Source of the DNA: Delphinus delphis
Lineage: Eukaryota > Chordata > Mammalia > Artiodactyla > Delphinidae
Assembly: GCF_949987515.2 (NCBI RefSeq)
Contig: NC_082698.1
Span: 29,602,070 to 29,666,069, forward strand
Reading direction: 5' to 3'
Length of the DNA: 64,000 bases
Of the stretch, positions 55,481 through 64,000 are shown piece by piece. A program made the position numbers and the translations under genes. Position 1 is the stretch's first letter, and each line of letters begins with the position of its first letter. Under the pieces are notes generated by a model, which searched no databases, was not told where the DNA came from, and saw nothing but the letters and a program-made list of their open reading frames with translations.

Positions 55481-57165
55481 TGGAGGAGGGAGGTGAGAGA
55501 AGGGGCAAGGACGCCCATGCGGAGGCTGCAGCTGGGATCCGCCCTGCCCCCGTGGCCACGCAGCAGGGCTCCTCCCAAACAGTTTCTTGTTTAGGGATCC
55601 AGGGCCCCTCTGCAGCAGTGTGTCAATCCCGGCACCCGGAGTATCCAGGTGCTGCCGCCACTGCCACCCACACTGTGTTCCCTGCAGTGTGAACACAGCA
55701 CCAAGACACTGAGCTCCAAAGTCGCTCTCCTGCCATTCTGGGGGTGCTCTGTGAGCCCCGCACCAGTTTTGAAGCTGCCTGGGGGCAGCCTTGGACTCTT
55801 TCACAGGAGGAGTGAAAGGTCAGGCCCCACCTGTTAAGTTGATTTTCCTTTTGAAAAAGAGAGTGCGTTGGTGATGAAGATTGATAAGTGCCTTTCACTG
55901 GTGAAGAAAAGATTTTAATAACGGCTGCCGATGACTATTGCCCTGCTCCGCTGAGATACAGAAGCTCATTCTTCTTCCCTTTAATAACCCAGGGCGACTG
56001 CACTGGGGAGTGAACCAGAGCTGGCCACTTCTCGCCCTAGTGCCACCTGCCTTCTCCCCCTGAGCCCAGGTATTTTCCTCTGTCTCCCCCTCTTCCCGTC
56101 TGCCAATCCCACTCTCATTTTTTCTCCCTTGCCTATCATTTTTCGCAGAGGGACATGAGGCTGGGAGGGACCTTATGGACAGGCCACTCGCTCCAATGAG
56201 ATGGATGGGCTGACCGGTGAGGGATCGAGCTCCCTGTCACCTTGGTGGTGATCATACAGGCTGGAGATCTTGCCAAGGAGATTCATGTTAGCACGTAAAA
56301 TGTGGTTGTCAGACTTTCGTTTGCTTTAGAATTTCAGAATTCAGGTATGTCATTAAAAACACAGTTCCTGCCCTGCGCCTGAGCTTCAGCTTTCCAGGCC
56401 TGCAAAGGGCCAGGGAATTGCTGTTTCCATAAGCCCCTTGGGAGACCTAGGCAGGAGGCCGGCAGCCGCTGCTCAAGAAGCTCAGGGGTGAGCTCGGACA
56501 GGTTGCCATCTCAGACTCCTGCTAACCCCATCCAATAGCTTTTTATCCAACTCCACTGTTTTTCATGATCCATGTGTTTAAGTCCTGAGCCATTTTGGTG
56601 GTTTGGGAACTTGAACTGTATGATACGTCAAAGTTGGTTTTGTCATCACAGTAGCTCACGTGTATTGAGCAAGTGTGGAAGGAATCCGGGTAAGCACTTT
56701 GTGAGCCTCTCATCAAATCCCCTGCCTCCGCTCCGAGGTGGGTCTTATTCCCTTCACTGCCGTTGTGTGACTGGCCCAGGGCTCCAGGCCAGTAAAGGCA
56801 GAGGAGGGCCCAGGCCTGAGCTGACAATCTCCCCATCCCATGCCCCAAACTCTGCTCCACACTCTCCACTTAGGAAACTTCTTTTCCCACAAGAAGTTCA
56901 AAGGAAAATGGTCTTCAGGAGAAAAGACCTGTTTTCCCAATTGTTTCCCTTCCCCTAGACCTTCCTGTGTTTGGCCTGATAGCCCTCATCCCAAATAACT
57001 CTCTCCTTTCTCCACCCCACACCCCTGAACTCAATTCCCAAACCACCCAGTTTGCCACCATGCTCCAGGCCTGTACACGGATATCCCATTTGACACCCTC
57101 CATCTTTTAGCCCTTACACCAAACCCTGGCGACCCCTTCACTGCAGCCTCTCTGGGCTTCACCCC
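55481..57165. other. GC-moderate unique sequence
   Basis: The largest repeat-poor stretch in the right half. Frames of 60-150 codons on both strands have no recognised domains and no acceptor/donor pair I trust. 56330-56420 may be a worn MER5-like element. No gene called. Confidence 0.35.
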
Positions 57166-57770
57166 TTGATTATTTTCTGGCCTTCACACCAGCCCCCGCT
57201 ACCACCACCATCCATGCCCGGAAGACTTCCTTCATTTCTCTCCTCTCTAGAATTCAGTCCTCCAAACTTCCAACATTCCTGGATGGCTGGCGTCATTTAC
57301 GTCTTCCTAAACCCGCTGCTGTCATCTTGCATTACCTTGCTTAACTGTCTGCCCTGACTCCGCATTGCTTTCCACGCTGAGTCTAAAATCCCCTCCCACC
57401 CCAGCCCACATCTCCCTGCTTCAGCAGCATGAATCTTCTTTCCTACAGATCCAACATATTATACCACGTTCTTTCCAGCCACCAGGCCTTTGCTTCTGAG
57501 GTTTCTGCCAGTCAAGCCCTCCCTCTCGTTTTCCCTAATCCCAACCCTGCCTTCCTTTAACAGCCCAGTTCCAAACTCCTCGCCTCCACAAAGCCTCCTC
57601 TTTCACCTTTAATTCCCTGATGCTCCGTGTGCACGGTTGGCATCGCATACTCTCACACTTATTTGCTGTCTTAGAATTAGTCTAAGGTTGTTTCGGGTCT
57701 GCATGTTTTTCTCTCCCCAGCCAGATGCTATTGCTGTTGAAGAACAATGACCAGATCCCTTGCTCTGCAG
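57166..57770 (+). mobile_element. L2 LINE fragment
   Basis: 'gctttccacgctgagtctaaa', 'caccaggcctttgcttctga', 'ttccaaactcctcgcctcca' are sense L2 3' half. Confidence 0.7.
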
Positions 57771-57954
57771 CACCTCCTCACCCAGAGCGCAGTGAGGGGC
57801 CTTAGTAACTTTGCACTGAATGGAAACAATTCCTAAATGACCATCCCTTTAATTACAGTGAATGACTCCAACGTCCAAAGCCAGTGGAGTGTGTGCTTTG
57901 TGGATGGAAATGATCAGGTGATAAAATGGGGGCAAAGAACACAGGACTGAAAGG

Positions 57955-58290
57955 TGGGACACCTGCTTTATAACTGCACCTTTTCTTCTGAGCAGCTGTG
58001 TGAACCACGGCAAGTCACTTTACTTCTCTGTCCTGAGGGGTCCATCCAGATGTCCCGTGGGACCCTTTTCAGCGCTCACATCCTAAGATCTGTGCGCATC
58101 CACCCACTTCTCACCCAGCTGATGATCAAGGGCACATGTGTCTCTCTGGACCTTACTTTACTTACATATGAAATGGAAACTACAGTAACAGTAGCCAATT
58201 TATAGAGTGGTTGTAAGGATTAAATGCAACAATTCAGAAAGCTCTTAGCCTACAGCCTGGCCCACAGAAAGTCATCAATAAATGGTAACT
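57955..58290 (+). mobile_element. MIR SINE
   Basis: 'cagctgtgtgaaccacggcaa', 'gtcactttacttctctgtcc', 'tcatttgt'-type 'tacatatgaaatggaaacta', 'gtggttgtaaggattaaatg'. A long insertion (about 58035-58140) splits it. Confidence 0.65.
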
Positions 58291-59381
58291 ATTATGAAGT
58301 CACTTGGCCAGGGTGAGGAGGGTAAGGTGTGCCCACAGGAGACAAGAAGGTCGTCCCCCAGTGTTCTGACCCATGTGGGAAGTCCCAGAGTCCATAAAGC
58401 CATCTGAGCTCTGAAGAGGTCAGGATGGGGCCCCGGTTCTGTCCAGCAGCCTTGCAGTGGCTAGAGCACCAACTGTCCCATTAACGACAGGACTGCTGGC
58501 AGTTGGGGCGACCCTGTTGTAGAGTCCCATCGATTTTCCCATTACCCTTTAATGCTGTGTATTAAAGGCTTTGCAGATCCACTCTGTTACCTTCTTTCTT
58601 ATTGTCCCCAGGGCCTGCCCAACTGCTTGGGAGGATTAAATTGCCTGGATGCAGTAAACCTCTCCTCAGGGTAAGACACCTCTTCCTGGGCAGAGCTTGG
58701 AAGCCAGGAGCCTTGGAGTCCCTCCTGGCTCTCCCCTGAGGTCACGCACACACTGACAGGGACCCTATAGGGAGCACAGGCCATGCTCCTGGGCCCAGCA
58801 CACAACCCACTGACAGCTGGAGGAAGAGATGCCCGCAGAGCCAGGTCCTCACTCCTCTGCTAGGTGTCTCCTCTGCTCTTACCTGGCCTCAACCTGCTCC
58901 TGGTGAGTCACTGCCTTTGCCTGAGCCTCCCCTCCCATGTTCCTCATCTTGCTTCCTGCTGGCCCTGCCTCTCCCTGCCCAGATCCTAAGATTCATCTTC
59001 TGGCCCTGCCTCTCGGTGATTCCGTTTAGTGTTCTGGATACTAACACATACATGGTTTCACCTCATTCTGAACTTAAGTTTGCCTTCATTTTCTTATTTG
59101 TGAATGGGACTCTAAGTCCTCTCTTCAGGACTGGGGGAGATGGAGTCCATACGGTTCTCTGATGAGAGGTCAGAGGAACAAGCACTGCTCTTATTTTGAG
59201 GTATGACCAGAGATAATGAGGTTGATATTTCAGATGACAATCCATCTACGCAAAAAAGATTCGCCTCACAAAGCAAAACACCACTTCAAAGATGTACCTG
59301 CACCCCATTTTCAGCTGGCATCCTAGCGAGCAAGTCTCCATCTTCTGAGGGTAGATTTGAGTGTTGGATATGGTCACTCAC
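58291..59381. other. Unique sequence
   Basis: A plus-strand donor CTCCTG|GTGAGTCA near 58903 is strong and preceded by a pyrimidine-rich AG (58860). The 45-bp segment is too short to support. No gene called. Confidence 0.35.
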
Positions 59382-59394
59382 AATTAAGTCTGGT

Positions 59395-60679
59395 ATGTAA
59401 GGCCAGACGCTATCAAACTCTTAGAGGAAAACATAGGCCGAACACTCTAGGACATAAATCACAGCAAGATCCTTTTTGACCCACCTCCTAGAGAAAGGGA
59501 AATAAAAACAAAAATAAACAAATGGGACCTAATGAAACTCAAAAGCTTTTGCACAGCAAAGGAAACCATAAACAAGATGAAAAGACAACCCTCAGAATGG
59601 GAGAAAATATTTGCAAATGTAGCAACTGACAAAGGATTAATCTCCAAAATATACAAGCAGCTCATGCAGCTCAATATCAGAAAACAAACAGCCCAATCCA
59701 AAAATGGGCAGAAGACCTAAATAGACATTTCTCCAAAGAAGACACACAGGCTGCCAACAAACACGTGGAAGAATGCTCAACATCATTAATCATCAGAGAA
59801 ATGCAAATCAAAACCACAATGAGGTATCACCTCACACCAGTCAGAATGGCCATCATCAAAAACTCTACAAACAATAAATGCTGGAGAGGGTGTGGAGAAA
59901 AGGGAACCCTCTTGCACTGTTGGTGGGAATGTAAATTGATACAGCCACTATGGAGAACAGTGTGGAGGTTCCTTAAAAAACTACAAATAGAACTACCATA
60001 TGACCCAGCAATCCCACTACTGGGCATATACCCAGAGAAAACCATAATTCAAAAAGAGACGTGTACCACAGTGTTCATTTCAGCACTATTTACAATAGCC
60101 AGGACATGGAAGCAACCTAAATGTCCATCAACAGATGAATGGATAAAGAAGATGTGGCACATATATACAATAGAATATTACTCAGCCATAAAACAAAACA
60201 AAATTGAGTTATTTGCAGTGAGGTGGATGGACCTAGAGACTGTCATACAGAGTGAAGTAAGTCAGCAAGAGAAAAACAAATGCCATATGCCAACACATAT
60301 TTATGGAATCTAAAAAAAAAATGGCTGTGATGAACCTAGGGGCAGGAAAGGAATAAAGACACAGACGTAGAGAAGGGACTTGAGGACACAGGGAGGGGGA
60401 AGGGTAAGCTGGGACGAAGTGAGAGAGTGGCGTGGACATATATACACTACCAAATGTGAAATAGATAGCTAGTGGGAAGCAGCTGCATAGCACAGGGAGA
60501 TCAGCTCTGTGCTTTGTGACCACCTAGAGGGGTGGGTTAGGGAGGGTGGGAGGGAGGTGCAAGAGGGAGGGGATATGGGGATATATGTATGTGTATAGCT
60601 GATTTACTTTGTTATACAGCAGAAACTAACACAACATTGTAAAGTAATTATACTCCAATAAAGATGTTACAAAAAAAAA
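59395..60679 (+). mobile_element. Young LINE-1, 5' truncated
   Basis: Begins at 'atgtaaggccagacgctatc' in ORF2, runs uninterrupted to 'caataaagatgttac' and poly(A). The frame 59765-60313 (182 codons) keeps the C-terminal ORF2 domain with [18 protein letters not shown]. An upstream frameshift (about 59680-59760) separates it from the 62-codon piece at 59532-59720. The target duplication is short or decayed (GTCTGGT, 59388-59394 and 60682-60688). Confidence 0.95.
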
Positions 60680-61130
60680 TTGTCTGGTGAACAAACAGAA
60701 AGCTCTTCTCCTCTCTCACAATGATATAAAGTAAGGAGATGCCATTCTCATTGTATTGATACAAGGGTTGTCTCAATGAAAAGTTCTAAAAACTACTTTG
60801 GAGTAAGTGTTGCTTCCCAAGGTGACAGCTTTGAAAGAAAAGGCACTTACATGATTCAGCTTTGACCTACTTGTATATTAAACAGGACTTTTTGGTGGCA
60901 GGTGAAAGAAATCCTTAAGGCAGAAGAAATAATTAATTGTCTCAGTGATTGACACACACACAGTTAGGTCTTGTTTCAGGCATACCTGGATCCACGGGCT
61001 GAAATAATATATTCGGGACCCGGCCTTTCTTGATCTCTCAGGTTTTTTCCTTTGCTTTCTCTTCACTCTCAAGCCAGTCTTCCAAACATGGTGGTCCACA
61101 GCCACTCAATCTTCAAATCCAATGGAAAAG
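60680..61130. other. Unique sequence
   Basis: A CA run at 60955-60962. No gene. Confidence 0.4.
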
Positions 61131-61290
61131 AGAGCTTTACTTTCCCATCAGTTTCAACAAAAGCCCCAAGATGGACTGTCATTGGCTGTCTTGTGTGATA
61201 CCCTTCCCTAAACGATCACCATGGTCAAGGGGTTGGAATTCATGAATGACCAGTTCTGGGTCATATGTGTATTCTTAAAACCAGATTATC
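61130..61290 (+). mobile_element. Ancient repeat related to the one at 51.0-51.85 kb
   Basis: 'gatggactgtcattggctgtc', 'gatcaccatggtcaaggggt', 'tgaccagttctgggtcatat' fit the 3' half of that family. Confidence 0.5.
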
Positions 61291-61750
61291 CCACAAGGAC
61301 CAAGAGTGGGAAAGAAATGGTTCCACAGAGGAAAAAATGAGATGCTGGTACCAGAAGAAGAGGGGCAAATTCTTGCTTGTCAGACAAAAACAACAGATAC
61401 CCACTGTTTTTTGTTTTAATGTGTTTCATAGTCGCCATATTAAAAGGGTAGGATCATGAAAGCTTTTCTTTTAAAATTTAACTTGATTCTTATATTACAG
61501 CTCATAAAATAGATAGGTATGTAGATATCCCTTGAAAGCAATTTATACTTGAGCAAACTAAAAATGAAACTGCTTCATTCATTTCTGGTGGCATCTTAAG
61601 CAGTGTCCTTGCACTGAAGTCTAGGACATTTGTCTGGAGAGGTTTTCGGGAAGGTCTAATCAATTAGCATGGATATGTTCTCATTTGTTCTTCCCTTTAT
61701 ACAACATCTGGTGGGCATGATGGGCAATACTCTGTGGTTATAGAATACAA
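61291..61750. other. Unique sequence
   Basis: No feature recognised. Confidence 0.4.
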
Positions 61751-61976
61751 TAGTAGTTTTCAAACCCTTTTTAGAAACAGAACGCTGTTTGCAAATGCCA
61801 TCCCCCAACTTATCAAACAGTTGAGGGCAGAGCTGCTCTGGTTGACCTGGGGTAGAAAACCCCAACCCCCTCTGCCAAGTTCCCATCCTCCCCTGTTCTC
61901 CTCCCCCTTCCCCTCAGCCTCTGATTCATGACCGCAGAGCTCTGAACCTCCGAGAAATGCAATTTGAAAACCACTG
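61751..61976. mobile_element. Non-autonomous hAT-like transposon
   Basis: Inverted termini TAGTAGTTTTCAAA (61751-61764) and TTTGAAAACCACTG (61963-61976), flanked by an imperfect 8-bp duplication GAATACAA/GAATAGAG. The 226-bp interior, C-rich on the plus strand, has no transposase. Confidence 0.7.
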
Positions 61977-62049
61977 GAATAGAGCGAAGTACCTGGCTCT
62001 CCTGAACAGTTTGGGGCTTTGGCTTCAGAACCACAGTCGGGAGGAGCGC

Positions 62050-62255
62050 AAAACGGACATTTATCGGGCACTTACTGTTCAGGTACTACACCTTCTCCAT
62101 CTCAGTTAACGGCTATGACAACCCTGTGAGGTAGCAATTATTATCCCCTTTGACAGATGGAAAAATTGAGGCTCAGAATATCACAAAGCTGGCAGGACAT
62201 GTAGCTGGTTTCGAAGCCAGGTCTTTCTGATTCAAACCACCCCATCTCCTTGGAT
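62050..62255 (+). mobile_element. MIR SINE
   Basis: 'catttatcgggcacttactgt', 'acaaccctgtgaggtagcaa', 'gacagatggaaaaattgagg', 'aaagctggcaggacatgtag'. Confidence 0.9.
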
Positions 62256-62329
62256 ATTCATGGAGTGCCTACAGGAGGCCAGGTACCATCCTAGGTCCTT
62301 TGATATGGACTGTTTCATTTTATTCTTAC

Positions 62330-62655
62330 AAGACCCTTTCCCCAAGGGAAAACATCCAGACACCAAAGAGCACATGCCGTATGATTTTGTATAAATTTCA
62401 AAACTACATCTACCTAACCTATAATGATAGAAATCAGAAATAGTGGTTCCCCTTGGTGGAGCAGGGGTGGATGGGTGGTGCTGACTAGGAAGGAGCCAGA
62501 GGGAGCCCCGGGGAGCACAGGCAATGTTCTGTGTCTTGATCTGGGTGATGGTTACATGGATGTACTCATGTGTAAAAACTCATCAGCTGTACACTTAAGA
62601 CTTGTATGATTTGTCACATGTGAGTTAAACCTCAGTTTTTTTAAAAAAAATTAAA
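62330..62655 (+). mobile_element. Ancient LINE-1 3' UTR
   Basis: 'atgccgtatgattttgtataa', 'gtgatggttacatggatgta', 'actcatcagctgtacactta', 'gtgagttaaacctcagtttt'. Confidence 0.85.
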
Positions 62656-62664
62656 ACCCTACTA

Positions 62665-62775
62665 TTTAAAAAATTATCATTGTAAATATGAGGAAACTAT
62701 GGTTCGGGAAGGTAACTTGTCTAGAATCATATATCGGAGTGGGAACCTTCCGAGGTCTTTGTGATGCAGTCCTCC
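62665..62775 (+). mobile_element. MIR fragment
   Basis: 'aaatatgaggaaactatggtt', 'aacttgtctagaatcatata'. Confidence 0.6.
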
Positions 62776-63480
62776 TGACCCGTGGGCCCATCTAGGGCAT
62801 TTGCAGTGACCCTTGGGTGGGAGCAGTGATGTCCACGGATTGGCATCCAGAAAGAGCTCTGTGTTGCTCAGGATGGTGGTCAGTCACTTCAGATTCCCAG
62901 AGCCGTCCCCTCCCTCCCCTGCCACTGCACCCCAGCCTCGTCCCCCCTGTTTGGCTTTGGTCTGGTGGCTGCTTAGCTGTCCCTGATGTTCCTGTGTTGG
63001 TGTGATGGCTGAGGACGGGGCACTGGGCAAGGCCTGGGCTCAGAGCCACGAGAGGCGTAGGAAGAGGGGTCGTGAGCAGGTGAGGAAAGGGAAGCCAGTC
63101 CCTGCCGTCAGGGACGCTGTGTCTCCTGCCAGAAGGCCTGGTCTCCTGGGCCGGTCCCCATGCTCTCCAGAGAGCCCTCCCAGTGTCATGTCTGTCTATT
63201 CAAACCCTGCCTGGGTCCTTCGCCTCTTCCCTTACGCTATAGGAGAGGCTTCTATGTTTAGGTTCCATTGTAAGGGAGACCCTGGGTTTCAGGCCAAGGA
63301 TCCAGGGAGCTGGGAAACCACAGTCCCAGGGGCTGGATCAGCAACATAACTCTGTGGATAGAAAGGCAGCAGCCTTGGTATTGACTGGGTATAAAGGTAA
63401 GTCTGGTGGTGAATCACCGTGAGGCCCGAAGCAGGCCCCTGGCTCCCCGGATCTGAGGGGCGGGCTAGGGTCATGACCAG
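62776..63480. other. GC-rich unique sequence with open frame and donor
   Basis: A 115-codon plus frame (63002-63349) is open but unrecognised. Within it and overlapping in another frame, 63293-63396 is bounded by TGGGTTTCAG and a strong donor TAAAG|GTAAGTCTGG (intron from 63397) with one open frame. The acceptor has a weak pyrimidine tract. It may be an exon of a gene extending beyond the window; not called as CDS. Confidence 0.25.
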
Positions 63481-63625
63481 AGTGAAAGGCCTGCCTCCCT
63501 TCAGTCCCCTCCCCCTCAGACCCATCCCTCATGACACTTTCAGAGCAATCAACCCCAAACCCAAATCTGCCCACATCACTTTTCCACTTAAAACACTTTT
63601 CAATTCCTCCTCTTCCATCCAGTAG
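63481..63625 (+). mobile_element. L2 LINE fragment
   Basis: 'acccaaatctgcccacatcac', 'ttaaaacacttttcaattcc' are sense L2. Confidence 0.6.
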
Positions 63626-63935
63626 CAAAGGGGAAGCATCAGAAGTTTTTAAGCAAAGAAACAGTGCCAAACTAGAGTTGGCATCTGAGCCAAGTCATGA
63701 AGGATGAGTATATTTCAGGAAGTGAGCAGAGAGCCCACTGAGAGGACTCATGAGACAGGAAGTTGGAATGACCGAGTAGGACAGGTTGCTGCCGTCAGGG
63801 CCAGGCTGGGATATTTGGATGTCACACACAAGCACTGGTGACGGGTGATAATTCCTGAACAGAAAAGTCTGGCCATGATGTTCACACCCAAAAAATTATT
63901 CTATATAGGATGATCCAGAAAGGAAATAGATTGGA
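63626..63935. other. Unique or antisense L2-like sequence
   Basis: 'aagtcatgaaggatgagtat' and 'gccaggctgggatatttgga' may be antisense L2. No gene. Confidence 0.35.
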
Positions 63936-63939
63936 GGCA

Positions 63940-64000
63940 GGAAGATCATTTATTTATTCATTCAACAAGCATTTACCAAGCACCTACTATGCGCCATGCA
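63940..64000 (-). mobile_element. Antisense L2 3' end, cut by the window edge
   Basis: 'ttattcattcaacaagcattt' and 'accaagcacctactatgcgc' are the complement of the L2 3' terminus. Confidence 0.85.

Noticed and set aside
55346..55804. 152-codon minus frame
   Set aside because: GC-rich sequence partly in antisense L2; no recognisable domain, acceptor or donor.

Overview
The window is nuclear DNA from a mammal, most likely a cetacean and probably a toothed whale. The main evidence is a set of more than a dozen tRNA-derived SINEs that open with GGGCTTCCCTGGTGGCGCAG and carry A-box and B-box pol III promoter motifs. These are CHR-type elements of the whale/hippo/ruminant lineage. Several belong to a short G-rich subtype with a simple A tail that I associate with cetaceans. 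Four near-identical, truncated LINE-1 3' ends, all ending in the same AATAAAGATGT-poly(A), point to a recently active artiodactyl/cetacean L1. I see no bacterial-style operon, CRISPR array, phage or plasmid feature.

Layout. Positions 1-31,000 are AT-rich and L1-dense. They hold an old L1 at the left edge, a repeat-poor block with conserved-element character (about 2.4-3.8 kb), SINEs at 0.3, 9.5, 12.8, 13.5, 19.9, 22.8-23.4 and 25.3 kb, a long ancient L1 tract (13.2-15.6 kb), a 5'-inverted L1 (16.9-18.4 kb) and a truncated L1 (28.4-29.6 kb). Positions 31,170-31,850 form a CpG island with GC-box, CACGTG, ACTACA-type and YY1-type motifs, the only convincing promoter. Positions 31,900-64,000 are GC-richer and dominated by ancient L2, MIR and hAT fragments. 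They contain SINEs at 35.1, 37.5, 41.4 and 43.5 kb and one young L1 at 59.4-60.7 kb.

Genes. No complete protein-coding gene can be read, and almost all long open frames are SINE, L1 or L2 sequence. The best gene hypothesis is a minus-strand transcription unit starting in the CpG island, with a possible first exon ending at a GTAAAG donor (31,635). A well-formed 109-bp internal coding exon lies at 12,322-12,430, and weaker candidates lie at 27,080-27,276 and 30,350-30,402. I do not recognise the protein. A plus-strand transcript from the same island is possible because the YY1-type motif overlaps an ATG in plus orientation.

Most interesting non-gene signals: a pre-miRNA-sized hairpin flanked by E2F-like half sites (3,594-3,649), a repeat-free block with an inverted GATA pair and homeodomain-type motifs (2,420-2,830), a near-perfect 49-bp palindrome that looks like a template-switch scar inside an L2 (32,194-32,242), a nested SINE array whose duplications suggest that two SINEs moved as one unit (22,750-23,438), an orphan 31-bp SINE core (40,556-40,586), and a poly(A)-tailed LTR fragment (about 51,080-51,320). 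Family names for ancient repeats are from memory of consensus sequences; boundaries marked 'about' are by eye.
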